A stretch of 64,000 nucleotides of DNA from Phalacrocorax aristotelis (lineage: Eukaryota; Chordata; Aves; Suliformes; Phalacrocoracidae): the NCBI RefSeq assembly GCF_949628215.1, contig NC_134279.1, forward strand, positions 76,514,830 to 76,578,829, written 5' to 3'. Shown here piece after piece: positions 38,401-50,802 of this stretch. Both the position numbers and the translations under genes were made by a program. Below the pieces are notes generated by a model, which saw only the letters and a list, made by a program, of their open reading frames with translations, ran no database searches and was not told the origin of the DNA. Each line of letters opens with the position of its first letter. Positions within the stretch are counted from its first letter, which is position 1.

Positions 38401-41300
38401 TTAACCACTGGTTTGATTCGAGCGAAAGGATGACAGCTATTTGAAATCCCTGAACTACCTCATAAGAAGTAAGGACTATATTTAAACAGGTGTTCTCAAA
38501 GGAGAAATAGTCTATTCATTAAACCATCAATAATGCAAGGCCAAAGATACTTGGCGACCTCCTCTAATTATGTGAAATATTGACTGTGACAACACTTCAG
38601 CCTATCGTAACGTTTTATAATCCTGTCATAGGAGGAGATGAATGAACCTGCTCTGTATGGTCTAGATCACTAATTAAATAACCATTTGTAAGTTGGATGG
38701 AGCAGGAATAGCTGTAGGAGAACCATCACAAATCAAGGAGCACCTTCCTAAATGTGGCTTATATTCATGTCTAGAATAATTTTAAAATATGATCCTACAG
38801 CGTTTCCTGAAACTGCACGCCAGCATTGACACACTTGACTAGTATCAACAAGGGTAAATTGCTTTTTCCTCCCTGTAAAGATCTATGCAGAGTCTAACTA
38901 GAACCTAATGAGCATTTTTCTGTGTTAGACAACGAATGGCCACACCAGAAGTTAATATTTCTATGTAACGCACCCAAAGAAGACTGAGGCACATCCCATT
39001 GCCCTGCAGGCAGGTGTCTTTGGGGGTCTGGGGATACCAGCCTTTAAGGCAGGACTCAGAGCAGGTGGTTCAGAAAAGGAGGAGCTTGAAGCTTGTTAAC
39101 GTGTAGACAAGGAGAGTGCAGAGGAAAAGAACGCCAAGCTTCCAGTAAGAGGAAATCCAGCCCAAATCCTGCTCAAAGACCTTCTGATGCTAAATCATAC
39201 AGCAACAGAAATGCCGCTTTCACATGTATACAAATAGGACTGCTTTCAAACATGCAGTGTTCGCAGGAGTTTCTTAAACACCTTAAAGAGTCTGGTTTTG
39301 GTGTCACATTGACTCATTGATGGTATGTTTTTGAACCTCTTTCTGCCTGACGCCTGAGCTGTCCCATCCTTGGAAAGCCACAGCCCGTAATAGAACTGCA
39401 GTCACTCGAGCTGGTTTCTCCAAATGAGAGGCTGCACGGAGCTGTGGCTTCTGATACCCAAAGGAATTGCTTTCTTCTTCTTTTCCCAAAGATGTGGAAA
39501 AGGAGAGAACTGCTCTGAAGCTGCTAAAGCTGTAGCATTGCCTCCAGTTAAAATGGGAGTGATGAGGTCCATTCCTGATGTGAAACTTCTCATCGCTATC
39601 GGACACGGACAGGCGATGGGTGTGCTGGGTCACGCAGCCATTGCGCACCATTACACAAACTCCGTCCGATCAGTGGGTTTCCATTTCAGATTTCTCTGTC
39701 CTGTTCATGGACCAGGTCGCCTGAGCACGTGGAGATGTTGCACTCACCCATTCACAGGAGCTTGTCCTCAGCCCATCCATCAAAATCCACCAGGAGAGTG
39801 CCCCAACAAGCAGCGACCAGGAAAGCCACATTGATCAAAACAAGCTTTTCTAGGGAACTTCTTTTACTGTTATGGTAAAAGAACGCTTTGTCTTTGTGAA
39901 GAGGTTATTTATACAGGTCAGCTTTTGCAGGCAGAAGGAAAGTCCCTGGCTTGAGGAGATTACGAGGTAGTTGGGACAAAAATAGAGTGCAAAGACCACA
40001 GTTTGAGAGAGAAGGCAATACTGAAGTATAACTAAAAAGAAGAAGGAAGTGTCTTGAAAAGAAGAAGGTAGCGAGTCTTGTGAACTGTCTGGAGCCATTA
40101 ATTTATTTGTGCTTTTAAGGAAGTGTTTTGCACCTCTGTGGCTTGATATGTAAGTGGGAGCAGAATGGGAAAATATTTATTCACTTTTCATATATTAGAG
40201 CCCCTTTGTGTGCCCTCAGTTTCTGCAGCAAGCACATCATGACAGTCCCACTGACCACCATACATCTATTCTTTTGTATTGTGCACTACTAACACTCCCA
40301 AAAGGTTTCACAAACTTTTAGGCAGTTGAACCTCAATACAGCAAGGAACCAGACTTGTAGATATAACCAACACATACAAAAAAATATGCTGATTTCAAGA
40401 TGACCGTGCGATAGCCTCCCAGAAGAGCTGAGCACAGAGTCTGGGGTGCTGACTCCATCCCGTGAGCTGCAGCACCTCCAGCAACACGGCCCCGCCACAG
40501 CGCGAGCTCAGCGGCGCTTCTCATGCAGCCACCCGTGTTCTGTGTCTCAGCTTGTTTCACGTAAATGTTAAAAGGCCTTTTAAATGAATCACTGCTACTT
40601 CTCCTCTTTGCACGAGCCATAACAGTAAAATTTATATGAAATACTGAAAAAGCAGTGGTGGTGAATATGCCTCAGTAAACTATACACAAAGTTTTCTTGA
40701 CTTCCTATTAAGGGCAGCATAAAGGTCAACTTCTCCAAGAGGACAGTAGCCAAAAACCCAACTTTTTTGCTCCCCCAGTAATTTCCTTCATAAAAAATGG
40801 CTCAGTTATTGATACCTCAGTAAAACATAGCCAGGGTGAGACTTTTTTCTGGCAGAACCTGTGTGACTCTGTGATTTGTGGATATGGATGAGTCTGCTCC
40901 GGAGCGACCCCTTCGACAGCCTCTGGCACGGGCTCGCAGGGCTCTGAACGTCCAGTTCTGCTCCAGGTCATGTAACTCCAGTTCTAGGAAATTGTTGTGA
41001 TTTGTTTTGTTTTATTCTAAACCTAAACACAAAACCGGCACTCAGTAATTTCAGTCGGACAAGATATATATATAGGGTTGGCGGAGGAAACTGCGCTGCC
41101 AGTGGCGGTCTGAGCTGGGAAAGCGTGACAGCCTCCTCTCATCTTAAATCGCAGGAAATACTGTCATTGCCTGTGTCGCCAGGTTCCTACACGGCTGCGA
41201 AAGCGCCCAGCCCTGCGAGCCACAGCCTCCTGATCGGTTAGGAAAAATAATTCTGAATTTATTTAGATATTATTTGATTTATTTAATGTAAAAAAATTCT
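35471..41300. other. Intergenic DNA upstream of UVSSA
   Basis: No gene identified. Contains a 20-bp direct duplication at 37364-37403, T-runs near 37171-37183, and an open minus-strand frame of 148 codons at 37494-37940 with no recognisable domain. Plus-strand 39424-39834 (136 codons) and minus-strand 40333-40620 (95 codons) are also open, but show no family features. Human MAEA and UVSSA are separated by a much shorter interval, so this spacer looks expanded here. Confidence 0.55.
37364..37403. repeat. 20-bp perfect tandem duplication
   Basis: AAGTCACAACCACTCTGCAC occurs twice back to back (37364-37383 and 37384-37403). It is a simple local duplication with no known function. Confidence 0.95.
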
Positions 41301-41331
41301 AAAGTTATATATATATATTTTAATAAAAATA

Positions 41332-41400
41332 TATATAAAAGATTATTTAAGCTCATGAAGCTGTGGGCAGTATAAAGCACTTCACATGCTCAGGTAAGAG
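41332..41400 (+). promoter_or_regulatory. Candidate TATA elements and splice donor at island edge
   Basis: TATATAAAAG (41332-41341) and TATAAAG (41371-41377) sit just left of the second CpG island. A full consensus donor CAG|GTAAGAG follows at 41391-41400. Together they could mark a plus-strand first exon of a non-coding RNA. The AT-rich (TA)n surroundings make a chance TATA match easy, so this is weak. Confidence 0.25.
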
Positions 41401-41720
41401 CGAGCGAGCGCCCTGTGAAGCTCCGGCCGTCCCCGCCCTTCAGCAGAAGCGTGCCGGGTTCTCACGCACACGCACAACTCGCATCTCTCGGCCAACACGA
41501 GAAGCCCACGGCCTGTCTGCGGGATTTGAGCGGGCCGGCGCGCGCTGGGCTCCGGGCTCCCTGCGGGGCCGCGCCGGGCGCGCTCCCTCGCCCGCTCCGG
41601 GCCCCCGCGGGGGCGCGCCGGGCGCGGGGCTGCGCTTGGGCGCGTCCCCCAGCAGATGGCAATGCAGGAAAACCTGCGGCACGCAGGGGCCGGGGCTGGG
41701 CAAACGCACCGCCTCCCAAA
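41395..41720. promoter_or_regulatory. Second, orphan CpG island
   Basis: About 320 bases dense in CpG (GCGAGCGAGCG, CCGGCGCGCGC, GGGCGCGCCGGGCGCG) flanked by AT-rich DNA, about 7 kb upstream of the UVSSA ATG and 9.3 kb beyond the MAEA 3' end. All frames across it are open because of composition and none looks like a known protein. It may be the promoter of an unannotated non-coding RNA or a distal regulatory island. Confidence 0.6.
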
Positions 41721-41945
41721 CCCTGCTTCATTACTTTTAACGTGCCCTGCGAGGGAGCAAATCCTTTTCGCATGCAGCAAGTTACTGTCTTTTGTTTTTA
41801 AAGCGTGGGATCTGGGCTTTGAGGCTGGTAGCACCGACCTGTGGCAATGGGTTTGGCGTCCCAGGTCCAAAACCTTAGGGGTGACCTGCGAGGATATCCA
41901 AGTGCCCAGGGGTTTTCAGCAACCAAAGGTGGAATGACAAGTGTT

Positions 41946-42054
41946 ACATACACACACACACAATAAATAAATAAATATATATGCATATGCCACGTGTATA
42001 TAAATGTGGCACGTTATATTTATCTGTGTATATATATACACACACATATATAAA
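41946..42054. repeat. Compound (CA)n/(AATA)n/(TA)n microsatellite
   Basis: (CA)6 at 41951-41962, then AATA repeats, AT-rich alternating purine-pyrimidine sequence, and a mirror-like TATATATACACACACATATATA at the right end. A short hairpin (TGCCAC...GTGGCA, about 41988-42011) lies in the middle. This is simple-sequence DNA. Confidence 0.85.
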
Positions 42055-42429
42055 ATGTTGCTCAAGAACTCCGCTCTCGGCACATTCTCACATATCCTCT
42101 TGTTGCATCTCCTATCTACGTGCAAGGCCACACTGTTCCCAGGCCAGGAACAAGTATTTAAACAGATCAGACTCTTTAACGTGATCAGAGTCTTGCAATA
42201 AAATCGGCAAGGAAGAGATTTAATTTGAAAAAGGCATTCCTGAGTATCGCATCAAGGAAACTACTTTTAATGCCGATTAAAAAGAGAACACTTCCCTCTA
42301 AGAAAGCGTTGAAGGTGGAGGTGTTTTCCAAGCAGAAGGACTCTCTGCTGTCCCTGTGCTTATAGAGGAAAATGGATATAGTAAAACTTTCAAAGAAACA
42401 TAGAAACATTAAAAGTTTCTAGTGGCACA

Positions 42430-42545
42430 CTTTGCCTTTCATCTGAACACACACCCACCAAAAAATACCCAACCCAACCCACCCCCCAAAACCAAAATAA
42501 AAATCAACAAAAAACCCCAAAACTCTTAAGTCAATAAAAAAAAAG
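42430..42545. repeat. A/C-rich low-complexity tract
   Basis: Nearly G-free on the plus strand: runs such as ACCCAACCCAACCCACCCCCC and AAAAACCCC. This is low-complexity sequence resembling other (A)nCCC tracts in the window. Confidence 0.8.
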
Positions 42546-45500
42546 CATGGAAGATATTTGGACTTGTTAAGAAATTAATGAAAGAAGCCTGATTGCACCA
42601 AAAAGCTGGTGAAAAAACCTTCTTTTTCCACTCATATTAAAACTGACATAGCTACACCTGGCAGAGGAGTGGCTTTTTCTTGAAAGGCCAGTGACGGTGA
42701 ACTGAAATCACAACTGGGTGGCCAAAGAGCTGCCATGGGCACCATAACCCCGGGTTGGTTAAAGTGGCTCCAGAGCAAATGATGGAAATGCTGAGAAGCC
42801 CACTTACGTTTGTGTAAACGCAACGTAAGTTTACTTACTACAGACAAAGAATCCAAATTATCTATGATCAATATGATTCCCCTCATCTCCATACGCTTAC
42901 ATCACTGCTTGGACTCTGTTCTAAACAGCGTGATAAAAGCCTGTTTGTAGCGCTCAGGGAAACAAATGCATATGTTACAAAAATACACTGTATTGTCTCT
43001 TCAAAAGTATCGTAGGCAACTGGCCTCGAGCTGCGCAGGAATACTTCAGCATTGGTCCATGTTCTGGATTTACTGCCAAGAAAAGCAGCGGTTCTTACTA
43101 TTTCAGAACCACCCGCTTACTTCAAACATGTCTACGTCATATTGAATTACACTGTGGCAACAGCAGGGTTAAACAGTTTCAGAGCAGTAACAAAAAGCTG
43201 TAGTGCACATTTACCTCTGTAAAACATGTAAACAGCATGGCAAATACTAGAAAATTATAAATTTTCCAAAATTCTTTTTAAAAAAACAGTGACATATAGA
43301 ACAAGAACAAACTGCAGAAAATAAATAGTTGCAACAGTGCCTGTAAGTAGAGATTTAAATCAGTTTTGATTATCTGAAATAAAATTGAGAGGTAACTTGT
43401 TCATAAAATAAAAGGATCTTCAGGGAAACATATCACATATTAAATGGTCTTGGGTATAGCAGCGAAAAACACAAGAAACAAAAGATTAATTCAAACTGGA
43501 AACCGGGCACATATTTTACCAGTGAGGAAACAGATTCTCTGCCTCATGATGATGTTTTTCTGACAGATGTGCTCTAACCAAACAACTCGGGATTGTAAAT
43601 AGTTTTGAAACTCGACATCTACAATCAGGACACTGGAGATCTATCGCTGCTGGCTCTTTTGGAAGGCATTAAGTTACGGAGAAGACAAAACAGAGGTGGC
43701 AGGACATGAAAAACCCAGTGACTCAGACAGTAAATGTTAAAGCAGGAGCCCTGGCTGCTGCCGCTGCTACGAAGTTGGTGGTGGATCCTGGAGAGAGGAC
43801 GGGATAGAGGGAGTGTGTTTTGCAAGTAGAGTTTAAGAAAAAAGTTATTTTGGCCCTTTGAAAAGTCCCCAAGTTAAAAGCAACTACTGGATGTTTCCAA
43901 GAATGCTCCCCATTTCAAGACACAGCTACCCAAGGACAGCTAAGGGTGGCAGGAAGGTTCCTCTAACGGTGGAAACCATAAGAGCAGCCCCACAGCAGGG
44001 AGGACTGCTTGGAGCAGATGAAGCCGTGAGGCTGCATTTTTAATCTTTGGGATTTTAACAGAAGTGATCCATACCGGTATCTTTAATGGGATTTGCACAA
44101 AGTTTTAGAACATTCAAGAAACCGTTGCCCTACGAGACTTCACGCTTTAGCCTAGACAATTGAGTATCACTCCAGCTGAGCGTGAGACTTTGTGGAGGAG
44201 CCCACAGCTCTGTTGCTGCTTTCAATGTGCAGCCAGGCCATAATCTTTGTGCTAGCTGCTAGAACAATTGTGATGTTTTGATTTTCCTTATGGGGTGAAG
44301 TAATGAAAATAATGATTCATTTTAAACTTGTCAGATTCTAGATGGAGGCATGATTTTGCAATAGTAATTTTTCAACAGACACCTGAAGGTTCAGCACTAC
44401 ATTCATTGGCCCAAAGGTTCTTCTTGGCTTCTTCAGCCTGGATGACAAAAATGGTACCAGTACTTTGGTTTCTTTTCATGCTGTTCCTGGAAATACAAGG
44501 TGTGGAGGGAAGGAATTAAGATGAATACCTTATTCAGATCAAAATTTTATCCAGCATCTTGCATCCTCAAACACAGAGATCACAGGCTATGTTATTTATG
44601 GTTTCCTGATGCAAAGAAACCAGTCATTATCCTTTGCTAATTGGTTTAGAGCAGGAGAGGTATTTCTGGATTCGGCAATGGCTAATCTTACTTCAGTGAG
44701 GAATTCTTAATTTTACCTCCTCAGAGCAGGGCTCCAAACATAGAGGTAGGGAAAATGTTTTGGCCAAGGGTAGGATAATTTGTCTCTTAACAGGGCAGGT
44801 GACGTTCTTATAAAAATTAAAACATTAGGTGTGTTGAAGAAGGTCTGTTATTCACTGAAGGAGCAAAACAGCAGTTCAGTTGTAGCTACTGTTTTTTTTC
44901 TATATCTAGTAGTTAAACTGATTAACTCTCTTATAAAAACAGTACCCTTTTTAGTCACTGTATTTTGAAGTAGGATAATGCATCACTGAAGCCAGAGAGC
45001 TGGCATGACAGTGAAACTCAGAGTAACCAGGTACACAAAGTCTGGATCATCAGAGCCTATGTATATCAGATCAACACTTACAAAATGCTCCTGCAAAAAA
45101 AAGACCCAACAGGTTTGCATCAGCCACATCAATTCCTATCTATTCTTCACTGTCTGATCATCTAACAGGGTGAGATCACGCACTTGATGGCATTCATCCC
45201 CTTCCAGGGCTATTGCTCCTGCAGCTGGCTGCGTCTCGGTTTCCACGCACGCAGGTTAGCAGCGTAGCTGCTCTAGGCACCCTCCGTACCCAGAGGATGC
45301 AAATGCTCTGAGGGCAAGATCCATTTACAGACTCCAGAGACATCAAGCCTGTTCTGATTCCAGAAAAGAGTTGGGAAGCAGGTTATAATACTCCTGAAAT
45401 AGGAATATTACACGAGACTAAGTTGATCAGAGCTGCAGATCACCCTTCTCTTCATAACATATATCCTCATACTGCTCAGGTATCTCTGCAGCTGGCAGAG

Positions 45501-46921
45501 AGTCAGCACCAGCCAGCACTGCTGCTTTGCCGGCTCCAGCAGCCGCCTGCAGAGACACTCTCCTGGTGCATCACCTCACCACCCAGCCTGAATTCTCCTC
45601 AATTTCCTATGGTGGAAGTCAGTCCTGTAAACTGATGTTCCTTACGGCTGTGAATAGGATCAAATAATTTCTGGTAGCCATGAGATCCTGTGCACAGATG
45701 AGCAGGAGAACGGGATGGCGACCTGAGTGTGCACAGTTTAAAACAGAAAATCATGTCATGATCCTCATGGAGAAACAGCCTCTTCTCCCACACCACGCAG
45801 CAAAAACAGCTTATACTGAGGAATCACCCACTTTTCCAAAATGAGGAGGGGCAGCAACAAGCAGATGATGGTTCAAAACCTGCCTGTGGGGTTCTCACCC
45901 TCCTGCACAGCAGCTCTGCCAGCAGGGGATAGAGATGGGGGAGTGTGCCTGGTTCCAGCTGAGAAGTTAGCACAATGCCAGGATGATGGTCTACCTGGAA
46001 AGAATTAGTATAGAGCCCTATATGTTTTCCTTAATGACTGATCCAGGGCAACTTGAGCTTTCCTAAGACCGATTCTCCCCTGACTCCCTTCAATATTTAA
46101 TAAAATATTTCTATGGTTTGAGTCCCTAAAGCTGCTACTTTAAACAGAGGAGATATCTCCATATAGGGTACGCATGTGCACCCTGAAGAACTTCCCACAG
46201 CTCTGGTCTTGGCTCTTCTGAGCGATTTGGCTTGCTGTGGTTTGCAAAGGAAAAGGAAATTGTCTACCAACCTTATTATCTGTTGATTTCCTTTTGGGGA
46301 ATTTGTCTATACGATCCTGCTTAATCTCCATGGGTGGGGAACTAAATATTTAAGTTAGTTAATGATCTTTTTGTCTTGAAGTGAATAGACTTTATCATCT
46401 TTCTTTCCTCATTCTTCCTTCTGGCTCTGTCAGGAAAAAGTCCTGGCTGGGAGCTCAGAGGAGCTCCCTGGGAAAATCTGCTCCTCTGCTCTGGGGGGTA
46501 GATAACACTATTTCCTTGAGAAATGCACAGCATAGAAATTAATCTTATGGGATAGGAAATAAGGTCAAAGGAGTAGGTACAGATGTAGGTTCCAGCCCCT
46601 TGGGTGTTATCCCCCACTTAACCAGCTTTGGTTTTCCACATTAATTTGGGAATGAAGGAAATGCCTTATCCTGAGGCAGCTGGGCTGGGAAGGGTTTCTG
46701 GTCCACTCCGCTGACCAACTCGGTGCTCCTTCTGCTCCACCGTCAGTGTAAGAGGTACAGATAAGAGCAAAGTAGCACCAGGCCCCATGGTAGCCCTCGT
46801 GCCTTCAGCACGGTGGTAGCACCATGTTAGTGCTGCAACACATCGGAGGCTCAGAGCCCTCCACAGTCACGGTGTATAATAAGGACTCTTTCAAGTGAGG
46901 CCCTAATCAACAGCTGAATGA
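42546..46921. other. Intergenic DNA, no gene identified
   Basis: Apart from the small inverted repeat at 42802-42830, I see only unremarkable sequence, moderately GC-rich from about 45100 to 46900. Short open frames occur on both strands, none with recognisable motifs. Confidence 0.6.
42802..42830. repeat. Perfect 9-bp inverted repeat with 11-nt loop
   Basis: ACTTACGTT (42802-42810) and AACGTAAGT (42822-42830) are exact reverse complements around an 11-base loop. A small hairpin of unknown significance in intergenic DNA. Confidence 0.7.
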
Positions 46922-47905
46922 CCTCTAGTGCTAAAACAATCTCACGGTTACCTGTCTATTACGAATGGTCAAAGGCTTCCTCTTGGCAGGTTACCAGCTG
47001 TACATAATTTTTTCATTCTTCCTCTCCCAAATAATCTTTTTTTCCAAGAAGCAATCTTATTATTAATAAGTAGGAAAGGACATGCTTATAATATTAAAAA
47101 AATCCCAAATCATACAAGCCCATCAGTCTTTAAAGCTTCCTGCAAAATGATTGGCCTGAACACGGTATCAGCTTCACTACTTCCTACCTATGAAGTGTTG
47201 CGATCTCAGCATCCTGAACCCCTTCTCAGCCTGGTAGATAATGGAATACTTCAAGCTGAAACAGGTATTGAAGAAACCCATGGCATCATGAACAGTTACT
47301 GGTACAAACAGTTGGTTACTAACACCTCTCCTTTCACAATATTGGAGAATCTTCAGCATTTAGGCTAGGGGTTTGGACCACAACAAATAGAAGGAAAGGT
47401 TGAGGCAATTCCCAACCTCTGTAACTGGAAATCAAGAGAAACCTGTTCTGACCACAACTGGGACAAATGGTTGCCTTCAAAGAGGAACATTATAACCAAA
47501 ATCCAGAGCCTCGAGTCTCAGTTTGTTAAATTGCTTGGCAAGACTGAAAAAACATCACAGTAAAGGATATTGTTCATTTACAGCTCAGCCAGATCTTGAG
47601 AGGGGATAGTCTTCACTTTACTGATCGACCTCTTCCAATTCAAAAGGATGTCCTTCATTGTACAGGCAGTAACTTGTACCCTTAAGGAAATAAATGGATT
47701 GTCTTCTGTCTTCCACCTCAGTGTGCGGCCAGGCATTTAGATGATACAGGTTATCCATAAAAAAGACTAGGAGTCTCACCTAAAGCAGCTGATAGCCGCT
47801 TTTTGATTGATACGGTACACAGGCATCGCTGGCAACATGACAAGAGGTACAGTTTGCAGAAAAAACTTGGCTCCTATACAGCAGGTTATGGCCATATTTG
47901 TTGAA
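46922..47905 (+). pseudogene. Coding-like, interrupted open region of unknown origin
   Basis: On the plus strand one frame is open from 46922 to 47560 apart from a single TAG at 47366-47368, about 213 codons. It ends at TAA 47561-47563. A second frame starting around 47563 then continues with only a few stops (including 47683-47685 and one near 47757) to about 47905. The translated segments have protein-like composition, with Trp, Cys and paired charged residues. That pattern would fit a decayed retroviral gene or a decayed host gene, but I recognise no family motif. In AT-moderate DNA one such run could arise by chance in 64 kb, so confidence is low. Confidence 0.25.
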
Positions 47906-50802
47906 GTTTCCACATCTGGTTACCACCAGGTTGTGTAACTGATTCCCCATCCTATATTTTACAATCTTGCTATGCAAGATACTGCTGGAGTGAGACAGGT
48001 TTAACAAGATCTTTCCCCAACCTTTCAACTGTTAGCAAAGGCCTCTAGAACCCTGCCCCAGCTCCACTGACGTTACACAAACCACATGCTCAAAGTCGTC
48101 TTCTCAGCACACCCACAGGCAGGAATCAACGCAGTGAGAGAATTGATTAAAATAGCATCTACAGGCAATAAGTTTATACTTACTGTGAGTCACATACTGC
48201 TCTCGGTTTGATGACTGAAGCCACCCATGGTATGAGCTATGAACTGACACCTCTGTTGGATTCTGAGCTCAAGGCCACGGAAAGCAGCCAGGGAATGCAA
48301 AGCAGAGCTCTGAGCTCTGTGCCGAAGCAATCCATCCCTGCCACTGTTTCTGACCCTTGCAAAGCTGGAAGGCTTCTAAAGCCATGCCAGAGCAAGCTTG
48401 AGAATGAAAGCCAGCTTACAGGGGCACGTACTGGACACAGTCCACAGGGGTCAGCCAGGAGGCTACAACTGCATGTATCAAACAGGTCTCACTGTAGTCA
48501 AAATAGGTCATTTGATTGCAGATTTCTGAAGCAGCCATCATGGCTAACAAAGAGCTGAGGGTCCCCTAGGCTCCTTCTGGAACACCGTCTTCATAACACA
48601 CCACGAGGGACTCCAACCTTGTGTTGGCACCTGGCCCTCTGAGCTGATGCTTCCCATAAACAAGGCCCTCCTGTTGTAGAACAGCTGCTCTCCTCCCCTC
48701 CCTTCCCAAACTAGCTTTTTTAGGAGCATGAATTTCTCCACCACTCTGCTCAGGCCACAGAAAGCAAAAAAGGGCTGAAATCTCAGGAAACCACAGCTCT
48801 AGCTAGTACTTAAAGAAGCAAAAGCAACGCTTTCCATGCCCTACAATTGTGCAGTTACCAGGCATTTCCTCAGGGCAAATAAATCTACCCCTTCCTCCAT
48901 GCTTTAGACTTCTATGCATTTCTGTGAAGTAGGGGAAAGCAAGACTGCCCTTCTCAAAGTTATGCTTGCCCTTCTGCTATGATGCTATGAATAATCTGCC
49001 AAAGAGAAACAGATGCTGTTCCACTTGGGTTCCAGCAACGCTGCTCCCAGGGCGATGTCCTCTCCCCTTTTGAGTTCATGGTGCAACTCTTGCCTCACAA
49101 AGGAGGAAGAGATCAGTTACTGCTTAACTGAGAGCCAATTACTCCAGTTACTGATGCAAGTTCTCTCATAATCTGCCTCTGCCTACTCTTGGCACATTGC
49201 TTTGTTCTAAGGAACCTCTAAATCTGCCACTTCAGGAAATGCGGAAGGAAACAGACCCTTCCAGCAGCACGTGCAGGAACACTGGGCTCTGCCAAGGTGG
49301 CAGCTCCACAGTCTTCCAGCTATACCCATTCACAAGCATCAATAACGTATGCTTACTGAAAATGGAAGCTTTTCAGACATACCTCACTGGAAATGCCACT
49401 GTATTTACAGTTTCAGAGTGGCTGATAGACATCACAGAAATACAAACTGATTGTAAGTGTTGACCATGAACAGAAGTTGTGGCCCCCCCAGTACTATTTG
49501 TCAGCTTTCTTCAAAGCACTCAGTCACGCATCAAAACCTCACAGCTGGCATCTCCCACAACGTTTTTTTAACAGAAAGTCTCCAGGACATTAGGCAGATC
49601 CTCTAGGAAGCAGCAGGAAAAAAACCGACCGCAATGTAGATTGGCATGTACTGTTGAAATATGAAAAGTTTAAACTGATGCTTTGAAGAACACCAGTTAT
49701 GGGCGTAGTGTGGTGTTGGTTTTGTGGTTGGTTTTTTTTTTTTTTAGGTCTTGCAGAACACTAAAAACAACATGTGGAAGTTGCAGTCCTTTTAAGAGGG
49801 ACATCTATAAAAAAAGTTATTTTTTTACATTTAAATACAAAGCAGCTTTCTAATTTTATATAATCAAGAAATGGAAAACAATTTTTATTAACATGTTTTA
49901 CATTTACAATCTTTTATTAGCTAATCAACATCAACATGCAAAAATAAGCGCTAAATACAAACCTCTACAATATGGTTTTGTTTAAACTACAATGGTTTAA
50001 TTCTTTTGAAAAGTCATAAGGATGTGGTCTGTAGTTGTTAAAATTGAACTATTAGTTTCAGTAATGAATACTATTTAGACCCTAAAATTATGTAATCATC
50101 CTGCAAGGCATCTTCAGAAACTTCGCCCAACACTTAAGAATACCAGCTCATTTTCATGTGAGTACATTCTCAAAGCAAGAAATAAGGCAGTAGCACTAAT
50201 GATTTCATATTGAACCCTATGCACATAACTAATAACTTTAGAAGAACTTTAACACTATGGTAGACTGGAAAAAGAACATTTAAACAAGCATTGGATTTTG
50301 CCTGAAATGTTCTCAGTTCCTCTTGATACTTATGCAACCTCCTTAGAATATTTGGGTTTGGAAAAAGACTTCCTACTCCTTCAAACCAGTCCCTAGTTGA
50401 TCCTCCAGAGAAGCCAGTCTTGTGTCAAAGACACCAATATCTTCCCACGGAAATAAGTTACATAATTCATGTTCAGGATTACTTCACGAGAGGATCATAA
50501 AGAAGGCAAAGAGGAGCTTAAAGGAGAACATATTGGTCGTACTGAAATCTTTGCTAACAAAAGGGTCTTGGACAATTGTGAAAAAGAGGGAAGAAAAATG
50601 AATTTAATTTCAAATCTGTTGTCACTTTTCCCCCAGTGCAAGTGTCCATCTTTAAAGAAAGTTATCCTTTAGAAGATGAAAGTACTTTTGAGAAGAGTCC
50701 AATTTTTGACCTTATGTTACAAAACCTTAACAATCAAAATTTGTTTTTGTTTTTATTCAAGTACAAACTTAAGTCATAATTCCTCTTTTTTTTTTTTTTT
50801 TT
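47906..50802. other. Intergenic DNA downstream of MAEA
   Basis: Left part (about 48060-48560) has further short open plus-strand frames (48092-48211, 48208-48558) next to the coding-like region. 49735-49746 is a T-run. From about 49780 to 50760 the DNA becomes AT-rich; read on the minus strand it contains AATAAA hexamers (49884-49889, 49913-49918), so it could be a longer alternative MAEA 3' UTR. No gene identified. Confidence 0.5.

Noticed and set aside
39424-39834. 136-codon plus-strand frame
   Set aside because: No domain, signal or family pattern; length is compatible with chance in this moderately GC-rich stretch.
41382-41870. Several overlapping 80-160 codon frames on both strands
   Set aside because: All cross the second CpG island, are open in nearly every frame at once, and show no domain or family similarity.
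43545-43570. ATGATGATG...CTGAC as a C/D-box snoRNA
   Set aside because: C-like and D-like boxes are only about ten bases apart, with no terminal stem or second box pair.
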